Source: Megalobrama amblycephala
Taxonomy: Eukaryota > Chordata > Actinopteri > Cypriniformes > Xenocyprididae
Length of the DNA stretch: 64,000 bases
Direction: 5' to 3'
NCBI RefSeq assembly: GCF_018812025.1
Contig: NC_063058.1
Location: 23,858,645-23,922,644, forward strand
The notes below the pieces were generated by a model. The model saw only the letters and a program-made list of their open reading frames with translations, ran no database searches and had not been told where the DNA came from. Made by a program: the position numbers and the translations under genes. Shown piece by piece: positions 37,501 through 52,500 of this stretch. The first letter of the stretch is position 1. Every line of letters begins with the position of its first letter.

Positions 37501-40500
37501 GTTGTACTTGTAAGTCAGCCATGATGCTTTGCCTCTGTAGGCAAATGAGAAATATTTAAGCAGTATAAACAATTTAAAACGTATTCTTTTAAAGATTACA
37601 TTATTATTATCATCTTTATTTTTTGTTTCTTTCATTTTTGTTGTTGTTTTTTCTTATTTAATAATATTTTTGTGTGTGTGTGTGTGTGCATTGGAAGCTA
37701 CTACAATGTTTTGTGTAGGAGTTGGCTAGTTATAGCCACTCCCACTCACAGCTGTTTTGATGATCCACTGATTGCTAATAACTTAGGCTACGTTCACACT
37801 GCAGGTAAATGTGGCCCAAATCTGATTTTTTTTGCCCACATGTGACTCATTTCTGTTTTCCCCATGACATGAGTAAACAGTACAAACCACATGGAATCTG
37901 ATCTTTTCAATTCCCATTCGTGCCACTTTCATATGTGGTACTAAATCCGATACAGGTCAGGGGCCGTATTCACAAAACATCTTAAGGCTAAAAGTAGATC
38001 CTAACTTGCCGATTTAGGAGAAACTCTTAAAAATAATGGGCGTGTCAGTCCTAATTTTAGGAGTCCTGCTCTAAGAGTATTTCACAAAGCATTTTAGCAC
38101 TAAAAGTAGCTCCTTAATCTGTGAAACGTTAGGAGTAGTCAAGAGGACTCCTAAGTCACTGAGAGCAAATCACAAACAGTCCTAATCCACCCAAAGACAC
38201 TGTACACAATTGAGGCAATAGCGATAGAGCCTTAGTTGCTGAACTTTTTCTTCATAAATTCAATACATTTTTATTTATAGATTTGAATCTACGATGAGAC
38301 GCAAAAAAAAAAAACTTTAACAAATAAATAAATTTTGTCTGATTACCTGTGGCAATGATTTTCATGAGTCCACACTTACAAATGATTGAATAGAGTAAAA
38401 AAAATATATATATAATAAGCATATTTGGTGTGCTGTCCAAGGGGATCGGGGGCTCCGAGCTTGGAATTTAGCCCAAACCCAAAGTTATCTCCGTATCCCC
38501 AGCCGAGAGTGAAGAGTGGGGAGGTGGAGGGATGCAGAAAACTGTCAAAGTAACTAGGCGAATCGGCTTTCGTCTGTGTATATATTCCTCTTCTCGAGCT
38601 GATTAGAAAAACTGTTTGAATGTGTTTCTCCCAAACTTTGTTTATAAAACATAATTTGTTGCTTGAATTCTGCAATCTCTCGAGATGCAGACATCCAAGA
38701 GGTGGACAATTAACTGTATATACTAGTTTAATTAGTGACACTTAGCCTATTTTAACCCTCTGGAGTCTGAGGCTGATTTGGGGCTTGGAGAAGTTTTGAC
38801 ATGCCCTGACATTTGTGCTTTTTTCAGTTGTTCATAAACATATAAATGACAAAAGTGTCATTACACTGTATTCAGCACAAACTAGGCTACCATAATATGT
38901 GAGGAACATGTATGTACATGTTTGTGTTTTTGAAGGAATAATGTTTATGCATGGTTATTGAAAAAACAAAAAACTTAAGTCACTGAAATAAGGCCAAAAA
39001 AAGTATATTAAATCTGTGTTCACAAGACTTCTGGGTACTGGAGGTTGTAGACTAGAGTTTTTGCTTCAGAATGATGTAAAAATTATGCTGCCTACTCCTT
39101 CATATAAAACAATATATTGATTTAGTTTTTGTAAGACACTTTTTGTCAAGAAACACAGTATGCGTGGAGGCATGAATCATCATGAATAATGGGTCATTTG
39201 CACCTTAGAAGACAAAAGAATAGCATAATAATGACCTGAAATGACTTGCATATTAATGAAAAAAACCCTCTGTAATAATGTCTCAGCTCATCATAAACAG
39301 CAATACTGTGAAAAATTATTAAAATTTAAAATAATGGTATTCTATTATATTCTTTAAAATATAATGTATTTCTGTGATGCAAAGTGTCTGAACAATTATG
39401 TTACCTCTATGGCATTTCATATAGGCTTTTAGCTTAAAAGCATGCACATTTGGAGAAATATTGATGGATTCTTATATATTTATGTCAATTTTCTATACTG
39501 AGGAGTAATATTTATTCAATATTTATTGTCATCACTATGAGTGCTGGATACTGTGTTTTCAATTCATACTTGCAGCCGGAGGGCACTCTGTACAGCTTTA
39601 GGCCACAAATTAATATAAAGAAGAAAAGGAACCAGGAACTAACGGCATGTCTTCTAGAGATCGCTAACCATGGCTTTAACATCCAAATAAACACTTTTCA
39701 AGACAATAAATACACGATTGAGACAATGCATACAAGTATTGCCTCTGAATAGCGCTGGCTCTGTGGGCGTGGCCGCATTAGCGGATAATGAGCTGAATCA
39801 CAGACTTCTGACATGGCTCTCTTTTCATACAGATTACATAAACACAGAATGTTTGTTTTCGATTTGACTTGCACAATTTAAAACCTGACATTTCAACGTT
39901 TCTTTAGACATAAGTGTCATTTTTTTTGTCATTAGTATTCATAAGTTACAGTTCATTTTCTAAGAACCATCAGATTGGACTTCGTTCAGAGGGAGACGAG
40001 AGATCACGCATCATGTTAGTTTTCTTTATTTTACAAAAAGCACAACATTGTGTTTTTACTCTGAGTGTACACAAATAAAAGAAGACATTCTATAGTTTCA
40101 ATTGATATATTACTTATGTCTCTATGACAAGAAATGACAGAGTATTTGAAGTCTGTTTTGCTGCAATGTGAAAAAAAATCCTGCAAAACGCGCCGGCGCG
40201 TTTTTAGACCTCAGGGAGTTAAAACCTTTATGGCAACATTTTATTTTGACTATGGCAACATTTCTATTAAAAAAATATTTATTTGAATAGGGCAACATTT
40301 GTATTTTAAAACCTTTATTTTAATGTGGAAACATGACACAATATTTCTATAATTAAATCGCTGACTCCTCCCCCATCAGCCAATCACTGTGTGTTTACTC
40401 CATAGCAACAAGTTCAATCCCACCCTTACTCTTAGCTTAAGACATTGAACCATTAAGTCAAATCAAAGGTTTACATTAAAATACAATCTGTCTCTTTGTA

Positions 40501-43500
40501 CTCATTACAAGTCATGACACAAGGAGCAGGTGCAAAAAATGGGTTATTTCTTTCGATGTATAAAGCTCAGTTGGGCAACAATAGCTTCTAATTAAGGCTC
40601 TGGACGTATTGTATTTGATCAAATCAATAATTACTGAGGAGGGAGGTGTACATGGGTGGGGAAAACAGGGGCTCTTGACAGGCCATTATGCAGGTCGTTA
40701 AGATCCGATTCTGATTACAGAGCAAGTACACGACGTGAAAACACTCTCAGCCCTCCACAAAACCTGCTGTGTACATGTAATTCAAAACTGAATTTATTCT
40801 CCAGGGCATGTGGAATTACAGTATATACCTTCAGGGTGAAGTCCTTTATCATATAGAGGAGAAAACGTGTATCATTCGGATACATCCATCTCTCTCAAAC
40901 TGTAAATGTGATCAAAACTATTTTATGCTAACAAGCTTATTAGTTAGCTAACCTGCCTAGCAGACAGTTCACTTTTTTTCCTCTTTCCTCACAATTAATA
41001 ACGTCCAGACACATTTGTGCATGCTCATATGAAGGGCAATGACACTGAACTGAGGTTGTAAAGCCTTCGATTCCAATAAAACATCATTTTCCACCTTTTG
41101 TCTTGCGCAAGGTGACAGTTATCATGATGAATGGTTGATAGCAGGGAACACCTCATGAATAAACAATACAGTTTTTATATCAGCTCGTTTTGGAGGTTGT
41201 TTGCAGCTATAATGTATTGCATAAGGGAACTGCCTACAGTAAAAAGAGATTTTATGCACATCTTTTATATGAAGATGTTACTCCATTTTGAGGATGGCTC
41301 AGGATGGCCAACTAGTCAGGTAGAAGCAAGGTAAACTTCTGTGCTAACTTTAACTGTTAAGGTGCGCTTACTTTAGTGTAATTCTGACGAAATTTCATGA
41401 GCAAAAAGGTCCATTGTCTATTGTTAACAGTGCAGCAATGTATGAAACACAGTTCACACAGAAGTCACTTTCAAACCAAGCAACTTTCAACGTGATGAAT
41501 TCACATGACCAACTGAACCAAATGAAAATATGCATTGGGAAATCATTCGTTACACTTAATTTTATAGTCCACTTTAGACATTTTATTACCTGTAAGTAAC
41601 CCTCATTAATTTGCAACCATGTCAAATAACTCAGAGTATTAGTAGATTGTTAGGTTAGGGTTACAGTTAGTAAAATAAATTGACATGTTCTTGCAAAGTT
41701 ACTTGTAGTTAGCACTGAATAGTCTGTTGGGGGACCATCAAAATAAAGTGTTAGCAGATATTAAGAAGAAAGTCAGCTAATACTCTAATGACTGGTAGTT
41801 GACATGTAGTTGCAAAGTTACTTGTAGTTATTATTGAATGGTCAGTTGGAGGACCATTAAAATAATGTTAGCAGATATTAAGCAAACAGTCTACTAATAC
41901 ACTAATGACTGGTATTTGACATGTAGTTGCAAAGTTACTTGTAGTTAGCACTGAATGGTCTGTTGGGGGACCATCAAAATAAAGTGTTAGCAGATATTAA
42001 GAAGAAAGTCTGCTAATACTCTAATGACTGGTAGTTGACATGTAGTTGCAAAGTTACTTGTAGTTAGTATTGAATGGTCTGTTGATGGACCATCAGAATA
42101 AAGTGCTAGCAGATATTAAGCAGACATGTAGTTGCAAAGTTTCTATAGTTAGTAGAATGTCTAAAATTGACAAGTGAAATTAAGTGTTACCAAATCTTTT
42201 GCCCTCACACAAAATTCAATTTTGTATGAATTTGTATTGTACAGTGTAGTGTTGTTTTTGGCGGCCTGTTTTAATTTTAGTTTTAGTCTAGTCTTTGTGT
42301 CAAGTTGCCATTTTAGTTTTTATTAGTTTTAGTCACGTTCATACTGTTTTTAGTCTAGTCAAGTTTCAGTCGACTAAAAGTCTGAGCATTTTAGTCTTAT
42401 TTTAGTCAGAATTATCCATGACTATTTTCGTCTAGTTTTAGTCGACGAAAACTGATGACATTTTAGTCTAATTTTAGTCAATGAAAATTGTATTTTAGTC
42501 TCTTTTTAGTAATGCAATTCTATTTATCCCAATCAATATAGCATAGTATCTAGTAGTATAGACGAAACTAAAATTATCATTTAGCCAAACCTATTTTAAA
42601 CAAGGTTATCTTATTATATTTTTTCATACATTATATAGATAATACCTTATAATGCCTTGAGATGTCTCTTAACCCTTTAAGACCTGAAGGCTTTTTTAGA
42701 GTTTTTTTTTTTTTTTTTTCTCTGAGCGACAAACACAAAAGTAAAGACTCATAACTCAAAAACTGTAGCAAAGAGAGTCAAAACGGTAGGTATCATTTGA
42801 TAGAACACTTTTTATTGTTTTAGAAAATATAAATTAGTTTTTTTTTTTTACATTTTCATGCTGAAAAACTGCTGATAAAAGACAATATATTATATATATT
42901 TCATTTCATATATATATTTCATTACATGTGAGCTGCATCTTTTTCAAATTTTGTGGTGATAAAGTGTTATTCATTTTTTCGCAGCTAGATGGCGCCCACG
43001 GGCAGTAAACTCTGGTTTAGAGGCACTTCTCAGCACTCGTTAGGAGTTTTTCGAAATTGTTAGATGCATTAAAAAACGAGTTTCTAAGTTTTAAGATGAT
43101 ACCTATTTTGTGTTATTCCACGTTGGAAAACGAACATGGATGGGTCCGGGAACATTGGATACACACTGCATCCCAGAAAGATGAGAGACATATTTTTAGC
43201 CAAGTATGTTAAATCATTCCATGATCAACGCAATATATTATGTTGATTTCTCTATGTCAGAGGAAATGACGTCGCCTGCGTCTGCGCAGTGCGACCTGAT
43301 GCAGCCCCTGAAGTGAGACACAGGAAACAAAAAAATACTTCAAAATAATAATAATAATGCGACTAAACGAGACAAAATAACGCTAAACATTTCGTCTCGT
43401 CTCATTTTGGTTAATGAAAATGAAGAGACATTTTAGCATAGTTTTTATTTTGTAAACCACATTTAGTCTCGTTTTTATTCGTCAACAATATTGCATTATA

Positions 43501-46500
43501 CATTTAATTATAGTCATCGTCACATGACCAGCATTTACGTTGCGTCTTGTCTCGTTTTCGTCACGTGATAAAGGTTCGTTGACGACGATATTTAGTCATA
43601 ATTTTCGTTGACGAAAGCAACACTAGTACAGTGACCATAAAGGGACATTGAGATGGAAAAATATGGGATGGTAGAAAATTTTATATATCAATGCTTTTAA
43701 TTTCTTTCACAAATGTTTTACATTCCTCTAAGAAACTTGGTGCTTGCTCACAAAAGCTTTGCGAGGGAAAGCAAAGTTTCTAAGAGGAATGTAAAACATC
43801 TACCATCACATATTTTTTCATCACCATGTCCTTTTAGTACTATTGAAAATTATTTGCTGAACAATGTTAAATGTGACTGCAGCTTTAGACTGCAGGCTAA
43901 ACGCAACTTCTTTAAAGCATTGCTTTGTTAACATTTCATTCAAATGGCACAGGACTTCCTTGAGATTGACTGGAAGTGATTCAAAGTGAGTGGCTTTATA
44001 ATCTTATGAGGATGTGTAATGTTAAACATGTTCCTCGAAATGCTCCTTGTAAGAGGTCCGATACTGTGATACCACTTCAATTTGCATATTCCCATCCACA
44101 ACTTTCAAAGACACCCACATGCAGTCAGAAAGACAGATCAGTGGCCGTGTCCTGAACTCAAGGGCTTAATGGGTATCATTATGAAGTCGTGGCACAGCCA
44201 AGGATAAGGGCAGTTCTTTTACAAAGTGAAGTTACAGGACCATAACACAACCTTTCAAATCCAAACACAAACAGTCCTTCCTGACAAAAACGGAAAAAGT
44301 CTTTCCTTCTAAATCCAGGAAACACATCAAGGTCATTTCGCTGGCAGCCATTCAGGCATAAAAGCAATCAAACTATCATTTACTCCTGAGCATGGACAGC
44401 ACAGCCTGAACCTGTCAATTCGTAAAAAGTTAGTGTTCGTTCTTTAAAAGAATGTATGGAATGTAAACCTGGGGCACCAGCATTCATTTATTCACAACAA
44501 TAATGGATAGTGACTCAGTCCTGGGCATAGCCGAGTCCACGTAATGTTATACAATCAGATTTTATTCGCACCTCGTGACCAGATCAAATCTACGGCTTTA
44601 TAAATCCGAAACCTCATTCCGGATGATTAGAGCTCACTACCACAGAGAAAGCTTTTTCCACAGAGATGCTGTTCAGCTAATTTACCTTTCACAGCTCAGT
44701 GAGGTGCAAAAACACTGATTCAGATAACTGTGGTCTCAGTATTTTTAAAGTGCCATGAGTCACAATAAAGCTGACGAGCTTAAAACAGCTAAAAATGATG
44801 TGTAGTTGGGGAAAAGAACACTAACATGTGATTGATGCAATAACAAGTATCATTGTCTTCCTTTTCATAAATGAGGGTTGAACTATAAACTTATAAAAAG
44901 ACAGAGGTGGCAAAATCGGCTACACATCAACGTCATTAAGACCTCAAGTACGCAAAACATGCACATAGTGCATTTATAATTAATGTTGTTTATAATGAAT
45001 TTCACTATAATTTATATACGGTTTATATAATGTGTGTTTTATACTTTATTTTTCATTCCTGTTCTATTCCAAATATATTAGATTTAAAGGATTTGCAGTG
45101 GAGTGGCTTTCTTTCTTTTGAAAAACACCTCAGTGTCCATACATTGAGAGTCAATGGGGTTCAGTGAAACATTTTTCAAAATATCTTCTTTTGTGTACTG
45201 CAGAAAAAGTCTTACAAGTTTGGAATGACATGAAGGTTGAATAAATGATGTCATAATTTTCTTTTCTGGGTGAACCATCCCTTTAAAAGGCAAAAAATGA
45301 TGTGGATACAACTGCTTACCTCTAAGAAGAAAAAACAACATGGTCGACTGGATCACTTTCTTTTCTACCGCCCTCCCTGTCCCAGCTCTATTTAGGTGCA
45401 AAATTACCAACAATCTTTCTCAAACTTCCCTGCGGAGACTGCAACGATCTGTCTAAGGCCCACCAGGGAGAGCCAGAGAAGAGAGTGAAAATGAACTTGA
45501 ATGGAAGATGAGTTTTTTTTCTTTCTTTTTTCTTTCCCTGCCACCAGCAATCCCACCACACCGAAACCAAGACCGGAGACATGCTCTTATTCTTTCTGTC
45601 TCCTTGTTTTTTAGCTCTCTATCGGCTTGTTTTATGTTCCTTTCAATTTCCTGATTCATGCATTTACAATTCCCCTGCTCAGAGGCATAGGGTGCCCTTG
45701 AAAACTTGTGATGATTCTGTGTACAGTATGCTGTTTGGTAGACTGATGGAATCCATCCATGTGTCGTAGAGTAGAGCATCTCTATTCCTCTCTTCAATAG
45801 GTCTGGATTAGGAAGCACTCTAAAAAGGATTAGTGCGTTTTCCAGCCAGCTAAACTCAGCCCTCGGGCAGGGTTTCGGAAACCCACATGCCCTGAATGAG
45901 AAAGGAATATGCAGAAAGAGGAGGAGGTAGAGAGTCAGCAAGTAATAGAGAGATGGAATCTCAGTTAATGGCATGAGAAATGAGAGGGTGACGGAAGTGG
46001 CGGCGAAACCTTCACCAAGTCTTTGACTCGACAACAGAAGCACATTCCAGAACTCAGAAGCACCGTCTCTAGCCTGAAGTCCCTGTCATGGTTAGTCTCT
46101 AGCTTCAATTGCCTGGCTGGCGCAGAGCAGCGGATGCTAGGGCAGATTTCCAGCATCTCTGATGAGATTCCAGAGGCCCAACAGCGCTGGAAAGGCAGGC
46201 TGACAGGTCTGGGTCACGTGAGGCAAAGGGTTGAGTGGAGAGGCAGAGGATTCGTGCCTAACAGTGTTATTTAAACCTCTGGCTTACAGCCACCTCACAC
46301 AATCCATCCATCACAGACGTTATTAGAATTAAAGAAATAGAAAGGAAGGAAGGACTTTTAAGGTCTTGCTTATTGATTCATTAAAGCCAACAAAACCTGG
46401 ATATTGATGTACAAAAAAGTCTCCAAGTTGATTTGCGCCCAATTGCAAAAGATCAGTAACTTAAACTTAAAAAGCTCACTTCAGAAATAAAATTTCCTGA

Positions 46501-49500
46501 TAATTTACTCACCCCAATGTCATCCAAGATGTCCATGTCTTTCTTTCTTTAGTCAAAAAGAAATTAAGGTTTTTAAGGAAAACATTACAGGATTTTTCTC
46601 CATGTAGTGGACTTCAGTGCAGAGATGTTCACGAGTCTTTTATCTGGAGTCCGAGTCAAGTCTGAAGTCTTTAAGCTGGAGTCCGAGTCAAGTCTGAAGT
46701 CTTTATCACTGGAGTCTGAGTCAAATCTGGAGTCTTTTGTCACGAGTCCGAGTCGAGTCTCAAGTCATTAAAAAAAAAAAAAAAAATTCTCATAATCAAA
46801 TCCTATTTTTTATCCTAGTTGTATTATATAGACAAAATAATGATCTTTCTGTAATCTGTTTCATTTGAAATTAAGGTCTTATGATGTAAGGAATAATGTA
46901 CATCCAGTTTGTTACTTTATAATCCATTACAATGTACAAAACAGTCATCCTGGCAACACAAGTAGTCATTTTCAATACAGTCGCTAAACGGACACAAGAT
47001 GGCGCCAGTGAGTCACTACAGTTTGTTATACAGCTTCGTTGTTATTGACGACAGTCATTATCAGAAAATATTAAACTTCGGAATGTTTAAGAATGTCAAT
47101 TGAAAACTCTACACATGCTGATTGTGATACATTAAAATATGAGCTTTAAGTAATAAATGAATTAACATCTCTTTCTATCTCTCTTATGGACACACATTAA
47201 GAAAGAGAAAAGCTGCATATAATATGAAAAGATTGATAAAACGTAGTGCTAGGTTTAAAGTTTTTTTTTTTGTTCATATTTTAACAGGCTGGCAATTAAA
47301 AAGAGCCATGCAGTTTCATCACAGTATAATAGCTAGCTGTATGAGTTAACGTGACTAACCTTTGTGGATGTGATGTCTCAAAAAAATTTATGATGTCCAG
47401 TGTCTTTAATTGTTTTCCCACATTCTGTGCGTCTAGGTGATCTGACGTGATAATAACCCAAACGAAATAACATATGGCACGGTGGTTCCTGTCATGTTGC
47501 ATGGGACTCTTATTATGACATTTCTGAGTTTATGCGCACGGACATACGTAATCAAAGTGTATGACAAGAGTCCAATCTACCACGACACGTAAGGAAATAT
47601 ATGTGACGCAGATATTATAAAACCATTTAAACACAACACAAATTCTTTATTATATCAGTAGTTAAGGGTAAAAGACTTGAGTCGTTTTTAAAATTTTCCA
47701 AGTCTTTTGTGCCGAGTCGAGTCAAGTCTGAAGTCATTTCAGGTTGAGTCCGAGTCCGAGTCTGAAGTCTGTTAAAATGCGACTTGAGTGCCCATCTCTG
47801 CTTCAGTGGGGTACAACAGTCCAAATTGCAGTTTCAATGCAGCTTCAAATGCAGCTACATGATCCCAGCCGAGGAATAAGGGTCTTGTCTAGTGAAACAA
47901 CCGTTTTCTATAAAAAAAAAATTTGATTAGATACTTTTTAATCACAAATGCTCATCTTGCACTGCTCTGCGATGCGACACGCATTACATACTCACGTTAG
48001 AAAGGTCACGCTTGACATAGGCGCAAGTACTGCGGTAGGGCGAAAAACTCCATCTCATTTTCTCCTCCAACTTCAAAATCATCCAAAATCGTTGTTTTAC
48101 CTTTTTTTGGTAAAGGCCATTTGGCTTAGTCTTTGCACATACAATTTGCAGACATTGGATCTGTACTTTCACCTACATCATGCATGACCTTTCCAACGGG
48201 ATTACATAATCGCAGAGCAGTGCAAGACGAGCATTTGTGGTTAAAAAGAATACACATTTTTATTTGTTTTAGAAAATGACAGATCGTTTCGCTAGATAAG
48301 ACCTTTATTCCTCGTCTGGGATCGTGTAGAGCGCTTTGAAGCTGCACTGAAACTGCAATTTGGACCTTCAACCCATTGGTAGCTGCTGAAGTCCACTCTA
48401 TGAAGAATAATCCTGGAATGTTTTCCTCAAAAACCTTAATTTCTTTTCGACTGAAGAAAGAAAGACACGAACATCTTGGATGACATGGGGGGGAGAGTAA
48501 ATTGTCAGGAAATTTTAATTCAAAGGTGTGAACCTTTAAGAAAACAAATAAACAGTTAAGATATGCATATGCTCACCTGTGCAAAAGTCTGTGCCGCAAT
48601 GCTAAGGTGCTCTGGATTGTTGCCAAGGCATTACTATAAGGTTTCTAGGGTGTTCTTCACCAATGTTACATTTCTACACTTTTTATATAAAAATAAATAA
48701 ATAAATAAAATCAATTATTTTAAATGCTACAACTAAATCACATTATTATAAATGTATAGTATGAACAAAGGATATTCACTTAGAGATTAAATTAGTGCCA
48801 TTATGTTATTAAAAAATAAGGTTAAAGAAAAAAAGATCAAAAGAAAGGTATTCTAAATATAAAAATGGGGGAAATGAGCATGCATAATTAAAATTACAAA
48901 ATTAAATGGGGAAAAATCATTTATTTTCAATAATTGGTTCAAGCAGCAAAAAAATGTTTTTATTTTCTTACTCATCCAACAACAGCAAGCATCTCACTTA
49001 TTAGAACTACAGCACAAAGAGGGAAACATTGAGAGAGACCATTAATGTCCTTCCAGCTCTCAATCTATGCCAAGCCATTTCTGCTACTTCTACTTGAATT
49101 TGAATAAGCACTTTACTGTCCAATCATCATTGTCAGAGAGTTCAATCCAAGTGAACTAGATCCACTGAACATTAGAGTAAAAGCCTTACATCCTGTAAAT
49201 GTGGAGTACTGGTGAAAAGGGTTATGGGGGTCCTGATTAAAGCAGGTGTATACAATTGTGGCTACTAATACAAAGACGTACGCCATCCTCCTCCGCCCTC
49301 TTTAGTAGCTGGATGAATATCTAACATTAGCATGATGCTGCTAAAATAGTGCAGAGCGTTCAGCTCAGTTGCACTGCCTGTGTGGAGTTGGTTCAAAGAA
49401 ATTTAAGCAGCATTTTGTGGATGTCAGACATTTATACATAGGAACAAAGAGAATGTGAAAGACGTATAAAAGAAATGAAGTCAAAAAACATCTTAGGATG

Positions 49501-52500
49501 CCCTTCAATACAGGAAACCGTCTCCCTAAGTCTCTGTGTTTGCTTCCATCTCTCTCTCAGTAGATACACATTCAAATAGTCTCTTGGTGCCACGTTCTGA
49601 GAACGAATCACAGAACGGCAGCTGTCTTTGGATCAGCGTATCATTTTGAGCACCTGGCGATATCCCTTAGGAAAGAACAGGAGATGTATTTAATATGAGA
49701 TCTCAATTGTTTCTCCCAGATAGAAATGGAGAGCAGATGGAGACACATCTTCTGCTTTTTCAGATTATTCTCTTGAGAAAAAGAGTCTAAAATGTGTCTC
49801 TGCTAAACTTTCAGAAGAAATCAGCAAAACATTGATGGTGAGCTGGTTAACAAAGCAAGGTTAAGTTAATTGGTTAAGACTTGTTGGGGACGCCAGCACC
49901 TCATGTTTGGAATCAGTATCTAAAATAAAGCCTTTTAGTAGAGATTCAATCCACATATATTTTAAAGCTCTACATGTTCTATGTTTTGTTTGTTTATAAT
50001 TTAATTATGGCTATCAAAGTAAGACTAATTAAATAATCTTAAATCGACTGACAGCCATAATTCTTATTTATTTTGAGGAATTTTAGGACAGTCATCAAGG
50101 ATGAACAAAATCATCATGAGAATTTTGAGCTATAAAGAGTCCAATTTCATCCAAGTTTGATAAGGACAAAAAATGTGTTCAGTTCGTTTATAAAGTGAGA
50201 CTGCAGAGAAAAATACAGTGGCAGAGTGAAAGCATTTTTCTGAAATAAATAAATATATAAAACAAGCGGTCTAAAAGCTGTACTACCCCTCAATCTTCCT
50301 GACAAAACAATGAAAAGCCTCTGCTTCTAAAAGCACTGGTAGCCATCTGTGCATAAAAGCCATGAAGCCAACAATTACTCTTCAGTTTGGACACCGAAGC
50401 CTGTGTCAATACATAGGCTATATAGAAAAACGTTTTCAAAAAAATGCATGAATGCTAACCTGGCAACATTGGCACCGTCTCCAGTTTAATCGCAGTGAAA
50501 ACGCTTGACAACTCTGCTGTACGCTTCGCTCAATAGCCGAGGCTCCAATTCATCTCAAGATCAGATTTTACAGGGGATTCAGAGAAAAAAAAAACAAGTC
50601 GCCTTTCATAAGAGAAGCCTGTTTCTCAGTTGCTCTTTACAAAATATAAATTTTGATGAGAATCCATAAATGCCTTTCATCTGTAAGGAATAAATGCCTC
50701 TGATGTACTCTGCCTTTTAAGAGACCGCCTCAACGTTTCTGGCTATTGACACAGTCATGCATTTTGCTTCTCATTTCATGGACTCGAACAGATGCAGTTG
50801 AGGATAATGATCTTGACAGTCAAGGAGCTCGAGATGTGCTGCACTTCCTGTGCGCCGGGTTGCCGAGGTGTGGGGATGGATTCCCCCATTTCTATCCACT
50901 GATTGATCATGATATGCGTGTGCACCTGGACACGAAAGGGTTATGAATGCTTGTTAAAACTCCACTGTTTCCACAGAGCGGCTGTCACACTTTAAATAGC
51001 ATTCGGCGGTATTAGCAGGAGTGAAGACAGTAACTTCAGCGTGTTAGTAGCTGAGTGAGACGCCCCGACACAACTATGGCAGTGTTAACAGATTCGTTAA
51101 AGAAGATTTGCTTCTGCAACTTTGCAAGCTGCACTGTTCTGAGGAGATACCAAATTTGGAGTCTTTCCTCTCCATCCTTCTGCAGCGAGATTCTGAACAG
51201 AATAGGAAAAAAACAAGAGAAAGTAACAGGAAGAAGGAGCTCTGGCAGGAAGCCCAGAGTGCAAGAGATTTGAAGCAAATCCCCCTGACAGCAGAGTGAT
51301 GGGCTGCTGGGAGATGGGCTTCAGGCTGGAGGGATGAAGAAACGGTGTGGGGGTTAAAGGGGCGGAATGGATCTTCCCTCCATTACGGCTGATCAAGTGA
51401 CTCTTGAGTCTATCAGTAAGAAAGAATAAACATCCCAATGTCTTCAGTGAGCTAAATTAAATCTTATGGAGCGAGAGGAAGACGAGATGGAATCAGATAG
51501 ATTGTCGATTATGCATCTCTAAATAGTGCTCTTCAAACATAATGATGGAAAAAAATGGAAAGTGCCATGGAGAGTGAAAGACGTGGTCACTGGTACCCCC
51601 TTTCCACCAGCAAGAACCGGGTGCTAGTTCAGAGCTAGTGCTAGTGCCAGTTCGGAGTTGGTTCAACTGACAAGCCTTCTAAGAACCGGTTTGCCTTTCC
51701 ACGGGCTAGAGAGCCAGCACAGAGCCAGGTCTTACGTCACTGTATACGTCTCATATTTCACAGCAAAGCTAGCGCCAAACACAAATACACCAGGCTCGTT
51801 TGAGATGCATCGGCTTCTCGCAAAGCGATCGGCGCATGACATCAAAGCTCCGCGAGAACGATCCAAAAGCACAAGGAGTCGTATGTTCTACAAACGCTCC
51901 CGCGGACCCGCGGCACCCGCCAAATTGGTCCGCGCTGCTCCGATGCATCTCGAACAAGCCTTCTATAAACAATCGCGGATGTTTCACTACTGTTGATGCT
52001 CATGGCTTTGCGAACCTACATCGGCATCCAAACACGGCTCGCCGTAATTTGTATATAGATGGAGATTACAGTTGAGCTGCTATTAGCTCGATTAGCTGCT
52101 ATTTCAAAAATGGCGGTCACAAGTTTCTTGTTGGTCACGGTAACCCCGCCCCCAGCCCCTGACGCAAGCGGTTCTTACTTCTAGCCCAGCAATGTTTTGG
52201 TGCTACTTACGAACCACTTTTTCTGGTTCGGAGCTGGTGCTTTGTGTGTCGAAAGACAAAGAACTGATTTGAAACTAGGCTCTGGCTCCGAACCAGCACT
52301 CATACTGCCTTGGTGGAAAAGGGGTATGGTTGGTTAATTTCAACGGTGCTGCATTAGGCCACTGATTGCCATTACATGATGGACAGAGGTGCAAAAAAAG
52401 AAAAACAGACAAAAAGCACAAGTCTGAGGAAGTGCTCCCTATGGAGAAACTGACGGCATATTGTGCAGTTATGAGATTTCCTCTATAATGCATTTTTCAT

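Noticed and set aside
41680..42150. Possible CRISPR-like array of regular repeats
   Set aside because: Units of about 118 bp are contiguous with no unique spacers, and the host is a vertebrate. It is a minisatellite.
45453..46043. 196-codon - strand frame
   Set aside because: No recognisable domain, a low-complexity Lys/Glu stretch, and overlapping frames on the other strand. No homology evidence.
51658..52075. Arg-rich frames of 91-112 codons on both strands
   Set aside because: They are inside the TACCCCCTTTCCACCA MITE, whose GC-rich inverted centre produces open frames on both strands.
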